Source: Neocallimastix lanati (nom. inval.) (taxonomy: Eukaryota > Neocallimastigomycota > Neocallimastigomycetes > Neocallimastigales > Neocallimastigaceae). Taken from it: DNA of 60,000 bases. The DNA lies in contig JACVTC010000096.1 in assembly GCA_016946835.1 (NCBI GenBank), forward strand, positions 335,001 to 395,000, given 5' to 3'. Of the stretch, positions 32,405 to 44,962 are shown one piece after another. How positions within the stretch are numbered: the stretch's first letter is position 1; each line of letters starts with the position of its first letter. A program made the position numbers and the translations under genes. The notes under the pieces were generated by a model. That model searched no databases and was not told where the DNA came from. It was given only the letters and a program-made list of their open reading frames with translations.

Positions 32405-34212
32405 ATGCTTTCAGGTAATAAATATATTATATGAAAATAAAAGCAAATAAATTAATAATAAAAAAAATTAAAAATAGAATAAAATAATAATAGAATGAAA
32501 AAAAAAAAAAAAAAAAGATAAATAGAATTAATTCATACTACAATTTATTTTTTAATTATTGATTGATAATTTTTTTTTTGTTTTGTTTTGTTTTTTGTTG
32601 CCTTAAAGATTCTTCTGAGGATGAAGACTACATTACCAATTTTTATGATTCTAGTAGCAAGATGACGCATAGGTTACGTAAGATTTCAAGTAAAGAGTAT
32701 ATTCACTCTAAATTTAAAGATACATTCACAGAAATTAATAAAGGACTGTATAATGGAGTAGATATGATTAGTAAGATATTGTATACTAATGCTATAAATT
32801 CTAATAGAGGATTCCTTATTGAAGCTGTGGAAAATGACGATATAGAAGAGGTTGAAAATGTTCTTAGATGTTATAGAAATTATAACAATTTTTGCCGTGA
32901 TTTAATTAATGACGATAAAGATGAATATGGAAGATATCCACTTTATTGGTGTGTCATTAATAATAACATTGAAATAGCAAAGAAGTTAATTAGATATGCT
33001 AATCGAAATGGTATTTACTTGAATGTTAATAGAAAAGGTCCAAATGACTGGTACCCCTTATTAATTGCTGTTTCTAAGAATAGTAAAGAGATGTTCCAGC
33101 TTCTTATGAGTTACGCCATGAAAAAAGATATTACATTGCTTATTAATGATAAAATAATAGATGGGTCGAATCCGTTACTCATTGCTGCCAAAAATAACAA
33201 TATAACAATGGTTAGAAATATCATGGACTATGCAAAAGAAAAAAATATTCCATTGATTATTAATACTAGAAATGATAAGGGATTTACCCCATTTCAATAT
33301 TGTATCTACAAAAATAATACGGATTTAGCCAATTTGTTTTTGGATTATGCCACGGATAATAGAATTGAATTAGGTATTAATGAAAATGATGAAGATGGAA
33401 ATTCTCCTCTTCTCACCGTAATTAAGAACCAAAATATTGAAATCGTCCAATCTATCTTATCCTATGCAGAAAACAGTGAGATTGAATTGAAAATTAATCA
33501 TAAAAACAAGAATGGAAATTCTCCTCTTCTACTTGCTGCTATTAATAATAATATAGAAGTAGCAAAATTGATCATTAGCTACGCCGATAAAAACGACATT
33601 CTTTTGAATATTAATGATGAAAATGAGGATGAATGGTCAGTGCTTCTTAAGACCATCAGTAACAACAATATAGAGTTTATGCAAACAATCCTTACTTATG
33701 GGGATAGTCATCATATTTTATTGAACATTAAAGATAAACCATTTTATTATGCGGTTTTAAAGAATAATAAAGAAATGGCCGAACAAATTATCGGTTATGC
33801 TAATAGACATAAAATTACTTTAAATATTAATTGTAAAAATGAGACAGGATATTATCCTCTTTTACTCGCGGTTGAAGAAGGAAATATTGGTATGGCAAAA
33901 TTAATTATAAGATATAGCCGTGATCATCATATTAAATTAGAATATAATGAGGTTGATATAAAAAGAAATCCAAAAATTTATAGTTTTTTAAACAATTATA
34001 GAAAAAGAAATGAACGTTTATATAGTAAAACCTCCAAGGTCTACCGAAGGGATCCTGAAAAAGAATTTAAAAAAATGAGTATAGAAAGAATAGTTAGAGA
34101 AGAAAGTAGGTTCTATCATCCTAATATATTTAAATCATTTTTTTTAATATATATATATATATTTTATTATCATTATTTTCTTTTTTGTTATTATTATTAT
34201 TTTTTTTTTTAA
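32405..34212 (+). CDS. Ankyrin-repeat protein, two exons or more
   Basis: Proposed exon 1 is ATGCTTTCAG (32405-32414), then an intron GTAATAAATA ... CCTTAAAG (32415-32608), then exon 2 from 32609. The join gives MLSDSSEDEDYITNFYD and keeps phase exactly. The protein has about 9 tandem ankyrin-like units of 38-42 residues (about 32810-33960), each of the form GxSPLLxAIxNNNIExxxxIxxYAxxxxIxLxIN, a longer unit than the classic 33-residue repeat. A Lys/Arg-rich tail follows (YRKRNERLYSKTSK). The last 25 residues (FFLIYIYIFYYHY...) look like read-through into AT-rich DNA, so the true 3' end may involve another intron and the exon at 34420. It presumably acts as a protein-binding scaffold; partner unknown. 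No transmembrane segment or signal peptide is convincing. Confidence 0.8.
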
Positions 34213-34419
34213 TTATCTTTTTTTTTTTTTTTTTTTTTTTTTTTGATTTATTATCATTATTTTTTTTCTATTGTTAATTATTTTAAATAATAATTAACTA
34301 TTTATATTTTATAGTTAATCCTTTTTTTTCTTTTTTTTAAATTCTATTTATTTTATATTAATATTTTATTTTTATTCTAATGTTTTTTTTTTTTTTTTTT
34401 TTTTATATATATATATATT

Positions 34420-34855
34420 ATATTTAATTCATGATTTACCTAATAATCAAGTTCAACCATCATATCCTGATGATGATACTTACAAAATAATTAATGCAGT
34501 CAAAAGAAATGATTTTGAAACTGTTAATAATACTATTAATGAAATTTTTCCTCTTAAAGCTAAAAGAATAGATAATGTTGATGAGAACTGCTGGTCAGCC
34601 TTGCACTGGGCCGCCTACTTTGGATACGAACCCTTAGTTACTTTATTACTTGAAAATAATGCTGATTGCTCTAAGGTAACTCAAAATGGTTTGGAAGGAG
34701 ATGATACGTTTAAGGGAAAAACAGCAAGAGAAATTGCTAAATTACGACATCATAAAGTATGCGCAAGAATAATAATGTTTCATCTATTAAAAAAAGGAGT
34801 ATCCGTGGGTTTTCAAACTTCTTCAACAGTTTTACAAGTTATACCATCTATTTAA
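34420..34855 (+). CDS. Ankyrin-repeat 3' exon or partial gene
   Basis: An open frame without ATG reads NNQVQPSYPDDDTYKIINAV, then an ankyrin unit NCWSALHWAAYFGYEPLVTL followed by KGKTAREIAKLRHHKVCARI and ends VLQVIPSI at TAA 34853-34855. The first helix-turn-helix (ALHWAAYFGYEPLVTLLLENNA) is a canonical ankyrin repeat, unlike the long units of the upstream gene. The frame is open from about 34420; CTAATAATCAAG (ending near 34449) could be a 3' splice site. It is either the last exon of the gene at 32405 or the remnant of a neighbouring gene that lost its start. Confidence 0.6.
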
Positions 34856-35274
34856 TATGAATGACATTTATCATCATCATCATCATATTATTATCATATT
34901 ATTAATATTAATTGTTATATCTTTAATTTTTTTTTTTTTAAAAAAAAAAAAAATATTTATTGATATATACTTCCCATAACATTTAATAATAATTTTTAAT
35001 TCAAAAAAAAAAAAAAAAAATTTTTTTTTTTTGTGATTAAAAATATGATATTTAATATTTATATATTTACCGATATATATATAAATATTAAATATTATAT
35101 GTTTAATTATAAATCAAAAATAATTTTTTTTTATTTATTTATTAGATATCGCTGTTAACATCTATATTTAAAAAAAAAAAAATTTTTTTTTATATTATAA
35201 AACAATTTAAAAATTTTTTTTAAATATATTTATTAACTTCTAGTAAATAAATTTAAAGATAACATGTTTATGGA

Positions 35275-35735
35275 TTATCAATATATAAATTTTTATTAAA
35301 TATAAAAACTTTTATTAAATATATAAAACTATTATTAAATATATAAAACTATTATTAAATATATAGATTTTTATTAAATATATAAACTTTTATTAAATAT
35401 ATAGATTTTTATTAAATATATAAACTTTTATTAAATATATAGATTATTATTAAATTATGTAAACTATTATTAAACATATAGAATTTTATTAAATATAAAT
35501 ATATAAACTTTTATAAAATATGTAGATTTTTATTAAATATATTGATTTTTATTAAATATATAAAACTATTATTAAATAGATAGAATTTTATTAAATATAT
35601 AAACTTTTATTAAATATATAGATTATTATTAAATATGTAAGCTATTATTAAATATATTGATTTTCATTAAATATATTGATATTCATTAAATATATTGATA
35701 TTCATTAAATATATAAAACTATTATTAAATATTTT
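35275..35735. repeat. Tandem array of a 19-21 bp unit
   Basis: About 22 copies of TATTAAATATATAAACTTT and variants (ATAGATTTT, ATAAAACTA, ATTGATTTT) in direct orientation. Confidence 0.85.
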
Positions 35736-35812
35736 ATAACATCATTTACATCCATGACATGTATCATAAATTTTTTATGAATAGTCCCATTTATATATTA
35801 AAAATAAAATTA

Positions 35813-35879
<67 letters not shown>

Positions 35880-36223
35880 TTAAAACAAAATTCAGGATCA
35901 AAAAGTACTTTTTTATTTTTTTTTATAAAAAATTTAGTTTTATTAGTATTATATTATATGATTCTATCTTTTTTTTTCTTTTTATAATTTCAATAGTCAA
36001 AAGGAAGCTATCGTCAAAAAAGGGATAGAAAAAAAAAAAAAAGTGAATTTGGAAGAGTGAAAAGGAATGCTTTTTTTTTAAAAAAAAATTAAAAGTTTGA
36101 ATATTTGTAAAAAAAAAAAAATTTTTTTTTTCTCTCTTTTTTTTTTTTTTTTTTAGAATTTCAATCAATAGTTCAAAAAGGGGATAAGAAAAAAAAATGT
36201 GAATTTGGAAGAGTAAAAAAAAT

Positions 36224-36273
<50 letters not shown>

Positions 36274-36296
36274 TTAATATAGTACAATAAATTTAG

Positions 36297-36333
<37 letters not shown>

Positions 36334-36337
36334 ACTA

Positions 36338-36446
36338 TCTAGTTTTCACAATCTTCCAAGAGAAAAACGTATCACAGGAAATGGAGACTCTTTTAGAGAA
36401 GGACTTAAAGACTATCAATAACATAGCACTGGGAATACTAGTATAC
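36338..36446 (+). other. Coding-like island, unrecognised
   Basis: One frame reads YYLVFTIFQEKNVSQEMETL then LEKDLKTINNIALGILVY and stops at TAG near 36438. Another reads FHNLPREKRITGNGDSFREG. It lies between long A-runs and has normal base composition. It may be a stray exon or a short non-coding transcript; no family recognised. Confidence 0.25.
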
Positions 36447-37489
36447 TAGCATTGTAATGAATACAAAAAAAAAAAGTGTTCTATTCTCCATTCAGTATCA
36501 TAAAATTTATTATTAAAAAGTTTTAAATGTTTAGAAAAAAAAAAAAATTTTTTTTTTTTTTATTATTGAATTAATACTAATACCAACACTCACCCATTAC
36601 CCTCATTTTGATTGGATTTCATACTATAAAAATTAAACAGGGTTAAATTTTAATTGAAATTTAATACTCAATCCTCATTTAATTTGAATTTTTTGTTATT
36701 AAAGTTAATAGATTTTAAGGTAACGTTAATTTTATATACATCGATCTTCAGGTTTAAAAATTGTTGACGTTGCTGACTTTTATTTTAATTTCTTATTAAA
36801 CTTTTTTTTCTCTCTAAATAGATATATCTTCTCTTTTTTTATACTTTAATTTCTTATTAAACTCTTTTTCTCTCAAAATATATATATATATATCTTTTTT
36901 TTTTTTTATATTTTTAGGTTTTATATATATTTATATATATATATATATATACTTAAACCAGTAACCTAAAAAATTTAAATAATACTTGACCTGTACCTAA
37001 AATTTTTTAATTTTTTTTTTCGGGAGTCACTATTATGGATTTCAACTATTTCTTAGCATATCATAGTTATTTTTAAAATATATATAAATAGAAGAATATT
37101 AAATAATAATTTCATGTGATAATTCAAATTCACACCTTTTTATATATATATTTATGAAATATGATAGGTAACATTAGAGAACCACTTTAAACTTCTTCCC
37201 ATGAAATATACATTTTATTTTATTCTATATTCTATATATAAATTTACATTGTTTAAAAATTTTTTATATGTCAAAATATTTATTTCAAGCTTAGCTTATT
37301 TTAATTTTATTATTATTAATTATTATTATTTATTATTATTTATTATTATTATTATTATTTATTATTATTTATTATTATTATTATTATTTATTATTATTTA
37401 TTATTATTATTATTATTATTTATTATTATAATTATTTTTATAATTATTCATAATAATTATTCATAAATTATTATTCATTACTTTTATAT

Positions 37490-40400
37490 GAAAATACCTT
37501 TAATATATTAAAATTCCCTTTTTTAAAATAAAATTAATAATGCTAAATAAATTAGCAAATTAACGAATAAAAACAATAATTATAATTATTATTTACCAAA
37601 TATTTTTTTTTAATTATTTTGATGATAAGAATTTTCTAAAAATAAAATATATATTAAAATATTTATTTTATATATAAAAATTCCTTTAATTTTTTTATTT
37701 TATTTTATTTTATTTTATTTTATTTTATTATATTTTATTTTTTTTTATTTTTAATGTTCTTTAAATAAACGAATGCAAATAAAGAAAAAATTAGGAAATA
37801 TATATATAAATATTATTAGGAGTAAAATTTATTCTCTATCTTTATTTCCTTTGTAGGAATAAATTTTTTGTTGTATATCTTAATTTTTAGGTACACGTTA
37901 TTTTATTTTATTTTTATTTTATTTTATTTTATTTTATTTTATTTTATTGTATTCAAACTGTACTTTTCTTATTTAATATTCTACTATTTATTTTATTAAT
38001 AAAATTAATTCTATTATTGTTCATTATTACTTTCTATTTTATTATTATTATTATTCATTATTATTCATTATTTATTGTTATTCATTATTTATTATTATCT
38101 ATTATTTAATATTTTTACAAGTAAAAATAAATAAAAATATCTTTAATATATTAAAAGTCCTTTTCAAAAAAAAAAACATCGCTAAATAAATTAGGAAATT
38201 AACGAATAAAAACAATAATTATAATTATTATTTACCAAATATTTTTTTAATTATTTTGATGATAAGAATTTTCTAAAAATAAAATATATATTAAAATATT
38301 TATTTTATATATAAAAATTCATTTTATTTTTTTATTTTTTTATTTTATTTTTTTTATTTTATTTTATTTTTTTTATTTTATATTATTTTATTTTATTTTT
38401 TTATTTTTAATGTTCTATAAATAAATGAATGCGAATAAATAAAGAAAAAATTAGGAAATATATATATAAATATTATTTGGTGTAAAATTTATTCTATATC
38501 TTTATTTCCTTTGTAGGAATAAATTTTTTATTGTATATTTTAATTTTTAGGTACACGTTAAATATTCTGTCAATCTTTTTATTTTATTTTATTTTATTTT
38601 ATTTTATTTTATTGTATTGTATTCAAACTGTACTTTTCTTATTTAATATTCTACTATTTATTTTATTAATAAAATTAATTCTATAATTGTTCATTATTAC
38701 TTTCTATTTTATTATTATTATTATTCATTATTATTCATTATTTATTGTTATTCATTATTTATTATTATCTATTATTTAATATTTTTTCAAGTAAAAATAA
38801 ATAAAAATATCTTTAATATATTATCTATATCTATTATTTAAAATTTAATAGATAAAATGAATAAAAATATCTTTAATATATTATCTATATCCATTATTTA
38901 AAATTTAAAATTTTGAAAATAAAATGAATAAAAATATCTTTAATATATTAAAAGTCCTTTTCAAAAAAAAAAAATTGCTAAATAAATTAGCAAATTAACG
39001 AATAAAAACAATAATTATAATTATTTTTTACCAAATATTTTTTTAATTATTTTGATGATAAGAATTTTCTAAAAATAAAATATATATTTTATTTTATATA
39101 TAAAAATTCCTTTTATTCTTTTTATTTTTATTTTATTTTATTTTTTTATTTTTTTATTTTTAATGTTCTATAAATAAATGAATGCGAATAAAGAAAAAAT
39201 TAGGAAATGTATATATAAATATTATTTGGTGTAAAATTTATTCTATATCTTTATTACCTTTATAGGAATAAATTTTTTGTTGCATATTTTAATTTTTAGG
39301 TAAACGTTATTCTTTTAAAATATATATTATTATGCTATATATATATAAGAAAAAGAATATAAAATATGTATAATAAAATTGCATATATATAATAATTAAT
39401 ATTTATAATGCTTTATAAATTTAATATTTTTTTTATAAAAATAAAAACGTTTAATATTAATAATAAAATTAATTCTATTAATGTTCATTATTACTATCGA
39501 TTTTATTATTATATGTTATTATTATATTTTATTATTATATCTTATTATTATTATTCATTTTTCATTATTTATTATTATCTATTATTTAAAACTTTTACAA
39601 ATAAAATAAACAAAAATGTCTTTAATATATTATCTATATCTATTATTTGAAATTTTGAAAATAAAATGAATAAAAATATTTTTTAATATATTATCTATAT
39701 TATTTAATATTTTTACAAGTAAAAATAAATAAAAATATCTTTAATATATTAAAAGACCTTTTCAAAAAAAAAAAAAAATATTGCTTAATAAATCAGCGAA
39801 TAAACATTATTTATTATTATTCATTATTTATTATTATCTATTATTTAATTATTATTATATTATTATTATATTATTATTATGTTATTATCATTATTTATTA
39901 ATATTATTATTATTATTATTATTCATTATTATTCATTATTTATTGTTATTAATTATTTATTATTATTCATTATTTAAAACTTTTACAAATAAAATAAATA
40001 AAAATATCTTTAATATATTATCTATATCTATTATTTAAAATTTAATAGATAAAATGAATAAAAATTTCTTTAATATATTATCTATATCTATTATTTAATA
40101 TTTTGAAAATAAAATGAATAAAAATATTTTTTAATATATTATCTATATTATTTAATATTTTTACAAGTAAAAATAAATAAAAATATCTTATATCTTTAAT
40201 ATATTAAAGGTCCTTTTCAAAAAAAAAAAATATTGCTAAATAAATTAGCAAATTAACGAATAAAAACAATAATTATAATTATTTTTTACCAAATATTTTT
40301 TTAATTATTTTGATGATAAGAATTTTCTAAAAATAAAATATATATTAAAATATTTATTTTATATATAAAAATTCCTTTTATTTTTTTATTTTTTTATTTT

Positions 40401-42499
40401 ATTTTTTTATTTTATTTTTTTATTTTATTTTATTTTTTTTATTTTATATTATTTTATTTTATTTTTTTATTTTTAATGATCTATAAATAAACGAATGCGA
40501 ATAAAGAAAAAATTAGGAAATATATATATAAATATTATTAGGTGTAAAATTAATCTATATCTTTATTTCTTTTGTAGGAATAAATTTTTTATTGTATATT
40601 TTAATTTTTAGGTACACGTTAAATATTCTGTCAATCTTTTTATTTTATTTTATTTTATTTTATTTTATTGTATTGTATTCAAACTGTACTTTTCTTATTT
40701 AATATTCTACTATTTATTTTATTAATAAAATTAATTCTATTATTGTTCATTATTACTTTCTATTTTATTATTATTATTATTCATTATTATTTATTATTTA
40801 TTGTTATTCATTATTTATTATTATCTATTATTTAATATTTTTTCAAGTAAAAATAAATAAAAATATATTTAATATATTAAAAGTCCTTTTCAAAAAAAAA
40901 AAAAAATATTGCTAAATAAATTAGCAAATTAACGAATAAAAACAATAATTATAATTATTATTTACCAAATATTTTTTTTAATTATTTTGATGATAAGAAT
41001 TTTCTAAAAATAAAATATATATTAAAATATTTATTTTATGTATAAAAATTCCTTTTATTTTTTTATTTTTTTATTTTATTTTTTTATTTTATTTTATTTT
41101 TTTTATTTTATATTATTTTATTTTATTTTTTTATTTTTAATGATCTATAAATAAACGAATGCGAATAAAGAAAAAATTAGGAAATATATATATAAATATT
41201 ATTAGGTGTAAAATTTATTCTCTATCTTTATTTCCTTTTTACGAATATATTTTTTGTTCTATATTTTAATTTTTAGGTACACGTTAAATATTATGTCAAT
41301 CTTTTTATTTTATTTTATTTTATTTTATTTTATTGTATTGTATTCAAACTGTACTTTTCTTATTTAATATTCTACTATTTATTTTATTAATAAAATTAAT
41401 TCTATTATTGTTCATTATTACTTTCTATTTTATTATTATTATTATTCATTATTATTCATTATTTATTGTTATTCATTATTTATTATTATCTATTATTTAA
41501 AACTTTTACAAATAAAATAAATAAAAATGTTTTTAATATATTATCTATATCTATTATTTAAAATTTAATAGATAAAATGAATAAAAATATCTTTAATATA
41601 TTATCTATATCCTTTATTTAAAATTTTGAAAATAAAATGAATAAAAATATTTTTTAATATATTATCTATATTATTTAATATTTTTACAAGTAAAAATAAA
41701 TAAAAATATCTTTAATATATTAAAAGTCCTTTTCAAAAAAAAAAAAATATTGCTAAATAAATTAGCAAATTAACGAATAAAAACAATAATTATAATTATT
41801 TTTTACCAAATATTTTTTTAATTATTTTGATGATAAGAATTTTCTAAAAATAAAATATATATTAAAATATTTATTTTATATATAAAAATTCCTTTTATTT
41901 TTTTATTTTATTTTTTTATTTTATTTTATTTTTTTTATTTTATATTATTTTATTTTATTTTTTTATTTTTAATGATCTATAAATAAAGGAATTCAAATAA
42001 AGAAAAAATTAGGAAATATATATATAAATATTATTAGGAGTAAAATTTATTCTATATCTTTATTTCCTTTGTAGGAATAAATTTTTTGTTGCGTATTTTA
42101 ATTTTTAGGTACACGTTAAATATTCTGTCAATCTTTTTATTTTATTTTATTTTATTTTTATTTTTATTTTTATTTTTTGGATTGAAGTATTCCTAGTACG
42201 TCATCATTTTTTTTTATTTTTTAATATGAATTAAAAATTTAAAATATATATATACAGAAGAAATTCTTTTAAAATATATATATATTATTTATTATTCATA
42301 CTATATACATATAAGAATAAAAATATAAAGTATGTGTAATAAAATTACATATATATAATAATTAATATTTATAATGTTTTAATAAATTTAATATTTTGTA
42401 TAAAAATGATTTTTTTTATACAAAATATTAAATTTATAAAAATATTATTACATATTTATTAATAAAATTAATTCTATTATTGTTCATTATTACTTTCTA

Positions 42500-42535
<36 letters not shown>

Positions 42536-42890
42536 TTATTATTCATTATTATTCATTATTATTCATTATTTATTGTTATTCATTATTTATTATTATCTAT
42601 TATTTAAAACTTTTACAAATAAAATAAATAAAAATATCTTTAATATATTATCTATTTCTATTATTTAAAATTTAATAGATAAAATGAATAAAAATATCTT
42701 TAATATATTATCTATATCCATTATTTAAAATTTTGAAAATAAAATGAATAAAAATATTTTTTAATATATTATCTATATTATTTAATATTTTTACAAGTAA
42801 AAATAACTAAAAATATCTTTAATATATTAAAAGTCCTTTTCAAAAATAAAAAAAAAAAAAACATATTGCTTAATAAATCAGCGAATAAAA
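37490..42890 (+). repeat. Long tandem repeat block, about 0.66-0.83 kb unit, six main copies
   Basis: Each unit holds in order: AATTAACGAATAAAAACAAT (about 37557, 38199, 38995, 40250, 40927, 41767), a TTTTTATTTTATTTTA run, GAATGCGAATAAAG, TTTTTAGGTACACGTTA (about 37885, 38545, 39294, 40605, 41271, 42103), then CAAACTGTACTTTTC and a TTATTATTCATTATT tract. Spacing of the GTACACGTTA tag is about 660, 750, 1310, 670 and 830 bp, so units vary and one is rearranged or extended. Similarity among copies is high, implying recent unequal exchange. No protein-coding frame survives across copies; Ile/Tyr/Leu-only frames are artefacts. Confidence 0.85.
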
Positions 42891-43206
42891 ACTATAATTA
42901 AAATTTAATATATATTTCTTTGAATTATTTTGATTGCTAAAAATATTTTAAAAATAAAATATATTAAAATATTTATTTAATATAATAAATTTATTTTTTT
43001 TAAAGATCTATTAAAAAAAAAAAAAAAAAAGTGAAGTGAATAAGAATAAGGAAAACAAAAAATAAAAAAAAAAAAAGTTTATATATATATATATAATGTA
43101 AAATTAATCTAAATAGGTTTCTTTTTTAAGAATAGATTTTTAATTAAATCAATTTTTCTTTTTTAAAAATAAATTTTTAATTAAATTATTTTTCTTTTAA
43201 AGGATT

Positions 43207-43242
<36 letters not shown>

Positions 43243-43244
<2 letters not shown>

Positions 43245-43250
43245 TAAATA
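43243..43250 (+). promoter_or_regulatory. TATA box of the secreted Cys-rich protein gene
   Basis: TATAAATA followed by GACAGAAAATCC, 166 bp before the ATG and directly after a long poly-A tract. The 165-bp leader is A-rich. Confidence 0.6.
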
Positions 43251-43415
43251 GACAGAAAATCCTAAATAAAAACAAAAAAAAAATATTAAAAATAAAAATT
43301 TGTACAAAAAAAAATAAAATAAAATAAAAAAAAAATAAAATAAAAATTAAAAATTAATTAAAATTTTAAGAAGAAGAAAAAAAAAATTATTTATTTAAAG
43401 GTTTAATTTAAAAAA

Positions 43416-44189
43416 ATGCGCTTAAATTCTAAAATTATTTTATCTTTATTGGTTGCTATTCCTTCGGCTTTAGCGGCCGTTAATGGTGCTTGCTCTAACG
43501 GTAAAAAGGGTATTTGTATTAGTACGACGACGTGCAGTAACTATAAAGGTTCAGTAAGCAATAATAACTGCCCAAAAGATCCCAATAATATAAAATGTTG
43601 TAGTAATATTCCATGTAAATCGGGTAGTAAATCTGGTACTTGTATGTTCACAAAGGAATGTGGAAGTGGTTATACGACTATTTCTGGTCTCTGCCCAGGT
43701 GGTAATGACTTTAAATGTTGTGTGAAGAGCAGCGGTGGCAGTGGTGGTAATATTGTAAGAACTATTCCTGCCGGAATGGGTACTGTCTTCACCCATATGG
43801 GATGGCAAATGATTACCAGTCCCTCTTCGAACCAGTATAAGCTTCGCCAAAAATACGGACAGAAATTTGATAGTAAAGGATTTGGTAAAATTAATGGAAA
43901 GTATGTCGTCGCTGTAACCACCTGGTACGGAAATGTTGGAGATACCTTAAAGATTAACTTTGCCAATGGTCAAACCATGGATGCCGTCATTGGTGATATC
44001 AAGAATCAAAATGATGACGGCTGTAATCAATACGGACATCAAAATGGAAAATGTGTCTTAGAATTTGTTGTGGATAAAACTGCTGGATTTGCTGGTTATA
44101 ATGGAAATAAAACACCTACCAATCAATTAACCTGGCTTAAGAATAACAGAGTGACTAAAGTCACCAATAACGGACATTTACCATTCTAA
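43416..44189 (+). CDS. Secreted Cys-rich protein with bacterial-like C-terminal domain
   Basis: 257 residues, no intron. MRLNSKIILSLLVAIPSALA is a signal peptide (cleavage near 20/21). Two Cys modules follow at residues 26-62 and 67-102, both C-x7/8-C-x5-C-x10/11-C-x7/8-CC, a pattern I associate with fungal secreted wall-acting enzymes. A Ser/Gly linker (104-112) leads to a 145-residue domain with MGWQMITSPSSNQYKLR, TWYGNVGD, AVIGDIKNQNDDG and VLEFVVDK. This resembles small domains of gut bacterial and phage proteins, and the GD...GDIK spacing hints at a double-psi beta-barrel-like fold; both statements are from memory and unverified. It may bind or loosen cell-wall polymers. Base composition is clearly less AT-rich than its surroundings. 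Confidence 0.85.
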   Translation: MRLNSKIILSLLVAIPSALAAVNGACSNGKKGICISTTTCSNYKGSVSNNNCPKDPNNIKCCSNIPCKSGSKSGTCMFTKECGSGYTTISGLCPGGNDFKCCVKSSGGSGGNIVRTIPAGMGTVFTHMGWQMITSPSSNQYKLRQKYGQKFDSKGFGKINGKYVVAVTTWYGNVGDTLKINFANGQTMDAVIGDIKNQNDDGCNQYGHQNGKCVLEFVVDKTAGFAGYNGNKTPTNQLTWLKNNRVTKVTNNGHLPF

Positions 44190-44433
44190 ATAAATACCCT
44201 CTCTTTTTTTTTTTTTTTCGTATTTAAATATTTTTATATATTTTATTTCTAATGAATGAATAAATAAATAAATAAAAAAAAAAAAAAAAAAAAAAATTTT
44301 AATATTAAATAAATTTTATTAAATTTATTTTTTATATATTATTGTCTATTATTGTCTATATAAATATATATATATATATTTTTATTTTTTTTAATGATAT
44401 ATTGTAATATGAAATATATCATAAAAAAAATAA

Positions 44434-44465
44434 AAATAAAAATACTCTTCTGAGTATTTTTATTT
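44434..44465. other. Perfect 14-bp stem-loop downstream of the Cys-rich gene
   Basis: AAATAAAAATACTC, loop TTCT, then GAGTATTTTTATTT, about 245 bp after the stop codon. It could shape the 3' end of the mRNA; no proof. Confidence 0.45.
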
Positions 44466-44469
44466 ATTT

Positions 44470-44577
44470 ATTTATTTATTAAATAGATAATTAAAATTAT
44501 ACTTTAAAAAAAAAAAAACAATATATATATATATATATATATATTTACTATCGATGTAAAAAAAATGTAATAATTTA

Positions 44578-44613
<36 letters not shown>

Positions 44614-44931
44614 AAAAAAAAAAAGTGATATTTATTATTTTTACTTTTAAATTTTAAAATTTAAATGATAATATAAATTATATTCAAATTTCTTTTTATT
44701 TTATTTTTCATTATTTTATTTATGGTTGGTATTATAAAATTATGATTCATTAGTAGGATTGGTTGGTAGTACTGAAGGTAATCAATTTAAATGATACTTT
44801 CCTAAAAAAAAAAAAAAAAAAAAGTCCCTAGATATATATTTCTGTTTTAAAAAAAAAAAAAAAAATTTTAGAATAATCACCACAGAGAAATGATTTTGGT
44901 TCTTAAGCAAAACAAAACCTCCTCAACTTTT

Positions 44932-44962
<31 letters not shown>

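Larger units (their letters stand above)
34860..37490. other. AT-rich intergenic DNA
   Basis: Contains many poly-A/poly-T runs, the tandem array at 35275-35735, a coding-like island at 36338-36446 and a TTATTATTA run at 37300-37440. Two near-copies of a segment ending in GGGATAGAAAAAAAAA / GGGATAAGAAAAAAA lie near 36020 and 36180. No other gene seen. Confidence 0.5.

Noticed and set aside
35923-36168. Minus-strand 81-codon Lys/Phe-rich frame
   Set aside because: Composed of poly-A/poly-T translation with no motif.
37201-42668. Several 60-85 codon frames rich in Tyr, Leu and Ile
   Set aside because: They read through TTATTATTA tracts of the tandem repeats, differ between copies and contain no motif.
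43551-43966. Two minus-strand frames opposite the secreted Cys-rich protein
   Set aside because: Antisense shadows; the plus-strand frame has a signal peptide, paired Cys modules and a TATA box.
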